Positions 25,563 to 32,390 of a stretch of DNA of 64,000 nt are shown piece by piece. The position numbers were made by a program, and so were the translations under genes. Where the stretch lies: NCBI RefSeq assembly GCF_017569185.1, contig NZ_CP071869.1, forward strand, positions 2,470,001 through 2,534,000, in the 5' to 3' direction. The notes under the pieces are model-generated. The model was not told the DNA's origin. It did not search any database and worked only from the letters and a program-made list of their open reading frames with translations. Source of the DNA: Polaribacter cellanae (GTDB lineage Bacteria; Bacteroidota; Bacteroidia; Flavobacteriales; Flavobacteriaceae). How positions within the stretch are numbered: the stretch's first letter is position 1; every line of letters begins with the position of its first letter.

Positions 25563-25898
25563 ATGAATTCACTTAGAAACAAAGTACAATTAATAGGAAA
25601 TTTAGGAAACGATCCAGAAATAATTACATTAGAATCTGGAAAGAAATTAGCAAAGTTTTCTTTGGCAACAAATGATAGTTATAAAGATGCTTCAGGACAG
25701 AAGATTGATAATGTTCAATGGCATAATCTAATTGCATGGAATAAGACAGCAGATATTGTTGAGAAATATGTCACCAAGGGAAAAGAAATAGCAATTGAAG
25801 GTAAATTGACATCTCGTTCTTATGAAACCAAAGAAGGAGAAAAGAGATATGTAACAGAAGTTGTTGTTAATGAACTTTTGATGTTTGGGAATAAGTAG
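25563..25898 (+). CDS. ssb: Single-stranded DNA-binding protein, island copy
   Basis: A 111-residue OB-fold SSB that is intact from MNSLRNKVQLIGNLGNDPEI to VVNELLMFGNK. It lacks the long acidic C-terminal tail (DDDIPF type) of main replicative SSBs, as does the split copy, which also ends in MLGNK. The sequence is close to but distinct from the interrupted resident gene, so it most likely arrived with the island and supplies its function. It starts 4 bases after the HTH remnant and is followed by its own terminator. Confidence 0.93.
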   Translation: MNSLRNKVQLIGNLGNDPEIITLESGKKLAKFSLATNDSYKDASGQKIDNVQWHNLIAWNKTADIVEKYVTKGKEIAIEGKLTSRSYETKEGEKRYVTEVVVNELLMFGNK

Positions 25899-25918
25899 CA
25901 GAATAAATTACTTGATCA

Positions 25919-25947
25919 AAAAAGAGCGTCTATTCATGCTCTTTTTT
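25919..25947 (+). terminator. Terminator after the island ssb
   Basis: AAAAAGAGC and GCTCTTTTTTT form a stem around TATTCAT-type loop sequence and end in a T-run 20 bases after the stop. Confidence 0.8.
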
Positions 25948-25953
25948 TAGTTT

Positions 25954-26012
25954 AAAACTATACTTCGTCACTAAACTTGATTTGCTGACGAATTATAGTT
26001 TTTGTATATTTG
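25954..26012 (+). promoter_or_regulatory. Promoter and inverted-repeat operator of the abiE operon
   Basis: An interrupted inverted repeat has AAAACTAT-AC-TTCGTCA on the left (25954-25970) and TGACGAA-TT-ATAGTTTT on the right (25986-26002). Its right arm lies between a TTG (25982-25984) and a perfect TAnnTTTG box, TATATTTG (26005-26012). AbiEi antitoxins are known to autorepress by binding inverted repeats in the abiE promoter, so this is a likely AbiEi operator. Confidence 0.65.
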
Positions 26013-26093
26013 CAGTAAAAACACACAATTAGCACAAAAAAACTACATATAGATACTTTTAAAAGTAAGTTTAAGGATATAGAATCTATATCT

Positions 26094-26762
26094 GTGAACG
26101 ATATATTTTCCTTTTATAAGAAGTACGAAAACAAGGTTAAAAAGACAACTATTAATTGGCGTATTTATACCCTAATTGATGATGGAGTTATACAAAGAGT
26201 AGGTAGAGGGAAATACAAACTTGGAAAGCAAAAAGAGTTTAAACCACTAGTCTCTGAAGAAACTCAAAGTTTATATTTGAAACTAACAGAAGAGTTTCCT
26301 TTTTTAGACATTTCAATTTGGTCTACTAAATGGATTGCACAGTGGATGCTACATATCCCTAATATCTATGAAACAATTATAGAAGTAGAAAAAGGTGCTG
26401 AAGAAAACGTTTTTTATTTTCTTTCAGATATTCGAGACAATGTTTTCTTAAACCCATCAAAAGATATTTTAGATAAATATGCAAACAGAAATGAAAGCAT
26501 AGTTATTATAAAGAACTTAATAACAGATGCGCCTCTTCAAGATGTAGAACAAGTTAAGATTCCGAGTATAGAAAAAATATTAGTAGACCTTATTATAGAT
26601 ACCGAACTTTATGCAGCATATCAAGGTCGTGACCTTGATAGTATTATTGAAAATGCTTTTCAATACAATACGATTAAAAAAGACACCCTGCTTCGCTATG
26701 CTGATAGAAGAAGAAAAAAGCCATTTGTAAAAGAAAGAATCTATAAAAAAGATAGTAAATGA
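26094..26762 (+). CDS. abiEi: AbiEi-type antitoxin / autorepressor (type IV TA)
   Basis: A 222-residue protein with an N-terminal winged helix (KTTINWRIYTLIDDGVIQRV, then GRGKYKLG) and a C-terminal antitoxin domain, as in AbiEi. The best conventional start is GTG 26094. However, upstream codons in the same frame (HIDTFKSKFKDIESISV) look like part of the family N-terminus, so an ATT at 26028 could be the real start. It should repress its own operon and block the AbiEii toxin. Its TGA overlaps the toxin ATG in an ATGA junction. Confidence 0.82.
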   Translation: MNDIFSFYKKYENKVKKTTINWRIYTLIDDGVIQRVGRGKYKLGKQKEFKPLVSEETQSLYLKLTEEFPFLDISIWSTKWIAQWMLHIPNIYETIIEVEKGAEENVFYFLSDIRDNVFLNPSKDILDKYANRNESIVIIKNLITDAPLQDVEQVKIPSIEKILVDLIIDTELYAAYQGRDLDSIIENAFQYNTIKKDTLLRYADRRRKKPFVKERIYKKDSK

Positions 26763-27802
26763 TTTTACCTGAAAGCCTACAGACTGATTGGATTAATGCA
26801 AATAGAGAGAAATTTCATGCTGACCCAATAATCATAGAAAAAGTAATTAGAGCATTAGTTCTATTAGAAGCTCTGCAATCTGTAGGACTTAATTTCATTT
26901 TCAAAGGAGGTACATCATTAATGCTAATGATACAAGAGCCGAGAAGATTTTCCATTGATATAGATATTATCATTGAAAATAAAGAGCAAGATATTGAAGC
27001 TCTGTTAGGAAAAGTAGTCGCATCTACTGATTTTATTAAATGGGAAGAAAAAATAAGAAAGCCTAAATCTGGTATTGAGAAACGGCACTTCAAATTATTT
27101 TACACACCTCAAACAAAACAAGATGGAGATATAAATAATATTTTGCTTGATATTGTTTTTGAAGAAAATCCTTATGTAGAAACACAAGAAACGGAAGTTT
27201 CCCATTTTCTTTTATCAGAAAAAGAAAAGCCAATAAAAGTTATCACTCCAACACTCGAAGCCATTCTTGGAGATAAATTAACTGCTTATGGGCCCAATAC
27301 AACGGGAGTTCCATTAAGCAAACCAAAGGAAGTTTTAAAACAAATTTATGATATCGCAAGTATTTTTGACAGAATACCGTCACTAAAAGGTGTTCGAGAA
27401 AACTTCATAAAAGTAGCACATGACGAACTTGCTTATAAAGGATTAGACTCTGATCACTTTCAAGTGATAATAGATGACAATATTAATAATTCTTATAATT
27501 TCTGCACCAATGGAAAGGTTGATAAAGATACGTTTAAGATAATGCAATCTGGGGTAAGTAATTTAACTGGTTTTATTTATGGCGAAAAATTCCGAGAACC
27601 TCAAGCACAAATTGCTGTAGCAAAAGCATCTTATATCGTAAAACAAATAGAGCGAAATAAAACTAATATTGAACGATTTGATAAATCTGTTGATATGAAA
27701 TCATGGGTAATAAATGACCATAATTACTCTTTTCTAAATAAATTAAAAAAGCACAATTTAGAAGCATTTCATTATTGGTATAAAACGCTTCAAGAAGTAT
27801 GA
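26759..27802 (+). CDS. abiEii: AbiEii-type nucleotidyltransferase toxin
   Basis: A 347-residue DUF1814/AbiEii protein. The nucleotidyltransferase motifs are FIFKGGTSLMLMI (about residues 44-56) and RFSIDIDIIIE (about 63-73), followed by the family region EAILGDKLTAYGP. Family members are GTP-preferring nucleotidyltransferases; related MenT toxins add nucleotides to tRNA acceptor ends. Activation gives abortive infection or plasmid stabilisation. Coupled translation with abiEi on one side and the third gene on the other is shown by ATGA overlaps. Confidence 0.9.
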   Translation: MILPESLQTDWINANREKFHADPIIIEKVIRALVLLEALQSVGLNFIFKGGTSLMLMIQEPRRFSIDIDIIIENKEQDIEALLGKVVASTDFIKWEEKIRKPKSGIEKRHFKLFYTPQTKQDGDINNILLDIVFEENPYVETQETEVSHFLLSEKEKPIKVITPTLEAILGDKLTAYGPNTTGVPLSKPKEVLKQIYDIASIFDRIPSLKGVRENFIKVAHDELAYKGLDSDHFQVIIDDNINNSYNFCTNGKVDKDTFKIMQSGVSNLTGFIYGEKFREPQAQIAVAKASYIVKQIERNKTNIERFDKSVDMKSWVINDHNYSFLNKLKKHNLEAFHYWYKTLQEV

Positions 27803-28305
27803 ATTTTGAACAACTTAAAATAATATTGAAAGATAAAAACGTTGCAGATTTAAAAACAATCATTTACAACGTTTATAATAAAGTACCTGACGCAAAAGAC
27901 TTTATTGATGTTTTTGTTCCTTTAGAAAAAGAGGTTATTAAACAAAATACTGAACAGCTTTTTAAACGTTACAAAAAACAATTTAACGAATATTTATTAC
28001 CAGATATACTTGAAAACAATACTAAAGAAGAAGATGCTTTTAAACTTTTAGAGCGTATCAGAAAAAAAAATATTAGCGTGCAATTCACTATAGATTGTGA
28101 ATTATTATTTGTAGAAAATTGTAACGAGTTTATAGAAACCTACGGTTATTTTGATGAAGACTATTATATAAAAATGGATGAAGTTTTTGAAAGCGCTTGT
28201 ATAAAAATTAAGACAAACAATTTGACTGAAGAATATTATAATAATACCGTAGAAAAATTAATTTCTTTTGGAAATGATTATGGGTTTGAGTTTAATTCAC
28301 CTTAA
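27799..28305 (+). CDS. Third gene of the abiE operon, DUF6155-like, 168 aa
   Basis: It starts inside the abiEii stop (ATGA), so it is translationally coupled to the toxin. The sequence is helical and highly charged (LKDKNVADLKTIIYNVYNKV, then YKKQFNEYLLPDILENN), with no membrane segments. It resembles small Bacteroidota DUF6155-type proteins of unknown function. The tight coupling suggests a part in toxin control, phage sensing or partner supply. The family assignment is from memory of its overall pattern and should be treated as moderate. Confidence 0.65.
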   Translation: MNFEQLKIILKDKNVADLKTIIYNVYNKVPDAKDFIDVFVPLEKEVIKQNTEQLFKRYKKQFNEYLLPDILENNTKEEDAFKLLERIRKKNISVQFTIDCELLFVENCNEFIETYGYFDEDYYIKMDEVFESACIKIKTNNLTEEYYNNTVEKLISFGNDYGFEFNSP

Positions 28306-28309
28306 AAAT

Positions 28310-28850
28310 CCACCTGCTTTGCAGGTGGTAATGTTCTGATGGCTATGCCTTATATTTGTACCATGAGCAAATATAAGAAATTTAGCCATGCAGTTTATAA
28401 ATGCGACTACCATATTGTATGGGTTCCAAAATATCGTTTTCGGATTTTGAAGGGAGCGATAAAGGAACTTGTCGAGCGAGATATAAGAATGCTCTGTGAA
28501 TGGAAGCATTGCGAGGTCGGGGAGCTTACTGTTCAGGAGGATCATATCCACTTGTTGGTTTCGGTTCCTCCCAAAGTTTCAATCTCGAAGTTGATGGGCA
28601 CATTGAAAGGAAAGATTGCTATAAAACTGTTCAAGAGTTATCCCAAACTGAAAAAGAAGCCCTATTGGGGCAATCACTTTTGGGCTCGTGGGTATTTTGT
28701 GAGTACGGTTGGATTGGACGAAGAAATGATAAAAAGATATGTCAAATACCAAGAAAAAGAAGAAAAGCGGGTTGAGGATCAGCAACAAAAGTTTGATTTT
28801 TGACCATGCCCTTGCCGCCTCCTATGGGGGCTATCCAAAGCTACCTTCTT
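28310..28850 (+). mobile_element. IS200/IS605-like insertion element
   Basis: The left end has a hairpin of CCACCTGC (28310-28317) and GCAGGTGG (28321-28328). The right end has a GC-rich hairpin region around 28812-28832 (GCCGCCTCC against GGGGGC). Between them is a single TnpA gene. Subterminal hairpins and absence of inverted terminal repeats fit IS200-type single-strand transposition. The exact right end (about 28845-28855) is estimated. The element abuts the third abiE-operon gene and a truncated helicase. Confidence 0.75.
28363..28803 (+). CDS. tnpA: IS200-like Y1 transposase TnpA
   Basis: A 146-residue HUH transposase starting MSKYKKFSHAVYKCDYHIVW; the ATG at 28363 fits the family better than the one at 28339. 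The HUH motif is EDHIHLLVSVPP, followed by SISKLMGTLKGKIA. The catalytic region is FWARGYFVSTVG and EEMIKRYVKYQE. It acts on single-stranded DNA at the subterminal hairpins. Full length and motifs suggest it is functional. Its base composition is clearly more GC-rich than the neighbours, consistent with recent arrival. Confidence 0.92.
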   Translation: MSKYKKFSHAVYKCDYHIVWVPKYRFRILKGAIKELVERDIRMLCEWKHCEVGELTVQEDHIHLLVSVPPKVSISKLMGTLKGKIAIKLFKSYPKLKKKPYWGNHFWARGYFVSTVGLDEEMIKRYVKYQEKEEKRVEDQQQKFDF

Positions 28851-28856
28851 AGAAGT

Positions 28857-30203
28857 GTGATTTCTACTTCAAAAACTGACCATTTTGAAACACTTTCAAA
28901 AGTACTCATTCACGATTCAGAAAGAAACAAACTAATATTAAAAGATGTCTATTATGAATTAAATAAAGACCGAAAAATTGTAATTATTACAGAACGAAAA
29001 GAGCATATTAAGGTTCTGTATCAGTACTTAAAAACCAAATATGAAGTTATTCCTATTTCAGGAGAAGATAATGTCGCTTCACGAAAATCAAAATGGAAAA
29101 GTATACAGCAAAGTAATTATCAGGCAATTATAACCACTGGTCAGTTTTTTGGAGAAGGTATTGATATTAAGGATATTTCTGGTCTTTTTTTAGTGTACCC
29201 TTTTGCTTTTAAAGGAAAACTAATTCAATATATTGGACGCATACAACGCTCTGAATTGACTCCAATTATTTATGATTATCGAGATAATCAAATCCCATAT
29301 CTTAACAAACTATTTTTAAAACGAAACACATATTATCGAAATTTAGATAGACAAGCAACGCTATTCGATGATTTAAACGAAACTGTTGATGTAAACTCAA
29401 AAAAACATCAGGATATTGATAAGATTATAAAAGTACCAATTAATGATTTAGATTTTCATTACGGAATGATTTGCTTTTCATACAAGGCATCATCCCAAAC
29501 ATCTCTTCAATTTGAAATCGAAAATGAGGAAATACAACCAGAATTTGAGGTTTTGAAACCTTATTTTTCAAAAATCCTGAATTCTAAATTTATTACTGTT
29601 CGTATTCAGGTTGGTTTTGAGGATACAATCATCGCTTCTCAACTGGCAACATCAGAAGATGTTGATCGTATTAATAAACAAATTGTAGATAGCGTAAAAT
29701 TTCAATTTGTAGAGCAAAATTTTATTAAAACTAGTAAATCTAGGGATGAGAAAGAAAATGAAGAAGTTTCTAAAAAAATAGGTTCCTTCTTTGGTTCTGA
29801 GGGTAGTCTACTGGAAGCCTTATTAAAAAACATTAATTATACTCATCATAGACAGTTATTATATCTAGCAAAACACCATTTATATAAAACGTTAAAAATT
29901 AGATTTGTTTTATATCCATTTTCATTTGTCTTCTTATTGGAAGGACAAGAAAAATATCATATCATTTTAGAAACATTAGATACTAAAGAGGCTACTTATG
30001 TTTGGTGTCTTTCTAAAGAAGTTCTACTATTTAAAAAAGAACTAGAGCAAATAAACCAAACTCTGAATTTGATTCGAAATAATGGTCGTCAATCCTTTTT
30101 AGAAACTAAAAACGAAAACTTTAGTAAGGTTATTCATGATTACAGCGAAGATCAAAAGGGATTTTATAAATGGAAAAATACTTTGGAAGAAAGATTAATT
30201 TAA
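28857..30203 (+). pseudogene. SF2 helicase (DEAD/DEAH, restriction-type), N-terminal domain lost
   Basis: Only the second RecA domain remains. It includes KIVIITERKEHIKVLYQYL (motif IV region), IITTGQFFGEGIDIKDI (motif V) and YIGRIQRSE (motif VI), followed by about 300 residues of a C-terminal region. There is no Walker A or DEAD motif. The frame upstream to 28800 is read from the IS200 right end. The IS therefore marks a deletion of the front of the gene. Intact relatives are DEAD/DEAH helicases found in defence islands. ATPase activity should be absent. Confidence 0.8.
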
Positions 30204-30289
30204 TTAGTAATTGTGGGGCATGTTTTACTATTTATGTTTTAAAAATTGAAGAAAGAGTAATAGTGTTAAACAGGGATATAAATCAATTT

Positions 30290-30309
30290 CAAACGACTAC
30301 AAATGATTA
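30290..30309. repeat. 20-nt copy of the ssb-upstream sequence at the island's right end
   Basis: CAAACGACTACAAATGATTA matches 24973-24992 with one difference. The two copies are direct repeats 5.3 kb apart, one outside and one inside the island. The rest of 30204-30435 holds no gene. Confidence 0.6.
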
Positions 30310-30435
30310 AATCTGATAAAAATAATCCTTAATATTTATACATTATTGCTTCATAAAGAAATAGAAAAACTAATATCTTACTTGTATTCATAGGTAATTA
30401 TTATAAAAGGTAAAGAATACAAATTAAGAATTTTG

Positions 30436-30612
30436 CACAATGTGGTTGCTTGGAACAAAACAGCCGAAATTATCGAGAAATATTTAAACAAAGGAAATGA
30501 AGTTGCAGTCGAAGGAAAACTAACCACAAGAAGTTACGACGATAAAGAAGGAAACAAACGTTATATTACAGAAGTTGTTTGTAACGAAATTTTAATGTTA
30601 GGAAATAAATAA
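30436..30612 (+). pseudogene. ssb: 3' part of the resident ssb
   Basis: CACAATGTGGTTGCTTGG begins a frame reading HNVVAWNKTAEIIEKYLNKG and ending VVCNEILMLGNK. It completes the N-terminal half at 25124-25294, overlapping at the HNVV residues. There is no start codon or obvious promoter of its own. The downstream terminator of the original gene is still present. Confidence 0.9.
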
Positions 30613-30640
30613 AAGTCATTTTTGAAAAGAAAGAGTTCAA

Positions 30641-30666
30641 AGCCCACCAGAAATGGTGGGCTTTTT
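30641..30666 (+). terminator. Original ssb terminator
   Basis: AGCCCACC (30641-30648) and GGTGGGCT (30655-30662) form a perfect 8-bp stem with loop AGAAAT, followed by T residues. Confidence 0.9.
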
Positions 30667-30690
30667 AAGTTGAAAGCTTAAATTATAAGC

Positions 30691-30704
30691 TGATAAATGT
30701 CATA
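30691..30704 (+). promoter_or_regulatory. CRP/FNR-type site upstream of the outer-membrane channel gene
   Basis: TGATAAATGTCATA has the form TGA-N6-TCATA. It is centred 64 bases before the ATG at 30761. A weak -7-like box (GAGCTTTG, 30726-30733) places the site near -42. The same form in the same orientation precedes napD at 32079-32092. Confidence 0.6.
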
Positions 30705-30760
30705 TTCTACGTAAAGACTTATTAAGAGCTTTGTATCATATTAATTTTAAACAATACAAG

Positions 30761-32002
30761 ATGACTAAAATTAGCAAACTTTTATTTTTTGTTTTTATAG
30801 CAACAATTTCTACAGCACACGCGCAATTTAAAATTGATGCAGAAATAAGACCTCGTTTTGAGTACAGACATGGTTTTTCAGATTTAATTCCAGACAATGC
30901 AGATCCTGCCGCATTTATATCACAAAGAACTAGATTAAATACCTCTTACTTAACAAATAATTTAAACTTTTATATCAGTTTACAAGATGTTAGAGTTTGG
31001 GGTGATGTACCACAATTAAATATATCAGACGATAGTGGATTGACAGTTCATCAAGCGTTTGCAGAGTTTTTATTAAACCCAGATATATCTGTAAAACTAG
31101 GGCGACAAGAAGTTTCTTACGACGACCAAAGAATTTTTGGGAGCGTAAACTGGGCACAACAAGCTAGAAGCCATGATATGGTGTTGTTTAAATATCGGAA
31201 AAATGCATTTAAGTTAGATGTAGGTATGGCTTTAAATCAAGATAAAGAAGCAAACACAGGTACAATTTTAACAACTCCAAAAACATACAAAGCAATGCAA
31301 TTTGCTTGGTTGCATAAAGATTGGACTAATTTTTCTGGTAGTTTACTATTCTTAAACAACGGAAAGCAGTTTAAAAATCAAACAAAATACAGCCAAACTA
31401 TTGGAACACATTTAATCTATAAAGAAACTAAATTTGCAGCAAATGCAAACTTGTATTATCAATTTGGTAAAGATGCTAGCCTTGCTGATAACGATTTGAA
31501 TGCCTATTTATTGGGTTTAGAAGGTTCTTACAAAGTTACCAATAACACACTATTAGCTTTAGGTATTGAGTTGCAAAGTGGTAACGAAAATGGGGCACCA
31601 AGTAATGGAAAGAACAAAGCTTTCTCCCCTTTTTATGGAACCAATCACAAATTTAATGGGTTTATGGATTATTTCTACGTGGGTAACCACGCAAACAATG
31701 TTGGTTTGTTAGACATCTATGCAAAAGCAAACTTTAAGCTAAATGCTAAATCGAGCTTAACAGCATTTGTACACCAATTTTCTGCTGCAGAAGACATTAA
31801 TAATACCGTTTCAAAAAATTTAGGAACAGAACTAGACTTGGTTTATGGTTATAATTTATCTAAGGATATAAAAATAAATGCAGGATACTCTCAAATGTTT
31901 GCATCTAAAGGAATGGAGGTTTTAAAAGGAAATTCAGACGGAAACACAAACAATTGGGGGTGGTTAATGGTAACAATAAAACCTACACTGTTTAGCAAAT
32001 AA
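30761..32002 (+). CDS. Outer-membrane beta-barrel channel (alginate-export-like) linked to nitrate respiration
   Basis: I chose the ATG at 30761 (MTKISKLLFFVFIATISTAH), which gives a signal peptide cleaved near AHAQF and a 413-residue precursor. The mature part is a beta-barrel rich in alternating aromatic and polar strands (IDAEIRPRFEYRHGFSD, ISVKLGRQEVSYDDQRI), ending in a strand (NNWGWLMVTIKPTLFSK). The pattern is that of the alginate_exp family, used as outer-membrane pores. The shared operator with napD and the adjacent position suggest that it passes nitrate or nitrite. The substrate is inferred. Confidence 0.78.
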   Translation: MTKISKLLFFVFIATISTAHAQFKIDAEIRPRFEYRHGFSDLIPDNADPAAFISQRTRLNTSYLTNNLNFYISLQDVRVWGDVPQLNISDDSGLTVHQAFAEFLLNPDISVKLGRQEVSYDDQRIFGSVNWAQQARSHDMVLFKYRKNAFKLDVGMALNQDKEANTGTILTTPKTYKAMQFAWLHKDWTNFSGSLLFLNNGKQFKNQTKYSQTIGTHLIYKETKFAANANLYYQFGKDASLADNDLNAYLLGLEGSYKVTNNTLLALGIELQSGNENGAPSNGKNKAFSPFYGTNHKFNGFMDYFYVGNHANNVGLLDIYAKANFKLNAKSSLTAFVHQFSAAEDINNTVSKNLGTELDLVYGYNLSKDIKINAGYSQMFASKGMEVLKGNSDGNTNNWGWLMVTIKPTLFSK

Positions 32003-32035
32003 ACACAATTTATTAATATTATAAATTAAAGATAA

Positions 32036-32075
32036 AAGAAGAATTTACTCGAAAATTTTGAGTAAATTCCTCTTT
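32036..32075 (+). terminator. Terminator after the channel gene
   Basis: GAATTTACTC (32041-32050) pairs with GAGTAAATTC (32060-32069). The stem extends further with one mismatch, and TCTTTTT follows. Confidence 0.8.
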
Positions 32076-32078
32076 TTG

Positions 32079-32092
32079 TGACATTTATCATA
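32079..32092 (+). promoter_or_regulatory. CRP/FNR-type site upstream of napD
   Basis: TGACATTTATCATA (TGA-N6-TCATA), preceded by TG so that TGTGA-N6-TCATA approaches the CRP consensus. A TAATTTTA box at 32114-32121 would put the site near -42. It is likely the site for an FNR/NnrR-type activator of the nap operon. Confidence 0.6.
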
Positions 32093-32146
32093 TAATTTCT
32101 CTGTTTAAAAAGATAATTTTATCACAAATAAAAACAAACCTCAAAA

Positions 32147-32383
32147 ATGCCCATAAAAAGTTACTTAGCACATCCACTTGAAGGTAAAAAAGAAGATTTA
32201 GCCAAAGCAATTTCCTTTCTAAAAGGTTGTGAGGTTTTACCTGCAGAAAATAAAAACGTGCTGGTTTTGGTAACGGAAACCGAAACAGAGGAAGAAGATA
32301 CAAAACTAAAAGAAAAAATTGAGGCAATTAGCAGTCTAAAACTATTGGCTTTAGTTTCTGGCTTTAACACACCTATAAAATAA
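32147..32383 (+). CDS. napD: NapD-like chaperone of periplasmic nitrate reductase
   Basis: A 78-residue protein of the NapD size and fold class (ferredoxin-like, with VLVLVTETETEEED in the middle and ISSLKLLALVSGF at the end). NapD binds the twin-arginine signal of NapA and holds it back until the cofactor is inserted. The next gene, 8 bases downstream, encodes NapA, so the order D-A fits known nap operons. The sequence is short and divergent, so the identity rests partly on context. Confidence 0.8.
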   Translation: MPIKSYLAHPLEGKKEDLAKAISFLKGCEVLPAENKNVLVLVTETETEEEDTKLKEKIEAISSLKLLALVSGFNTPIK

Positions 32384-32390
32384 TTAAAAT

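Larger units (their letters stand above)
25295..30435. mobile_element. Accessory island inserted in ssb
   Basis: This 5.1-kb block lies between the two halves of ssb. It carries a remnant helix-turn-helix frame, a complete ssb, abiEi, abiEii, a third coupled gene, an IS200-like element and a truncated helicase. The two junctions encode the same residues (HNVV) with different codons, CATAACGTTGTT on the left and CACAATGTGGTT on the right. The edges are thus not a simple identical target duplication. No integrase gene remains inside. Confidence 0.8.

Noticed and set aside
28500..28775. 91-codon frame inside the IS200 transposase
   Set aside because: Shadow of tnpA in another frame; the tnpA frame carries all HUH motifs.
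28800..28856. Start of the helicase at 28800
   Set aside because: These codons belong to the IS200 right end and bear no relation to helicases.
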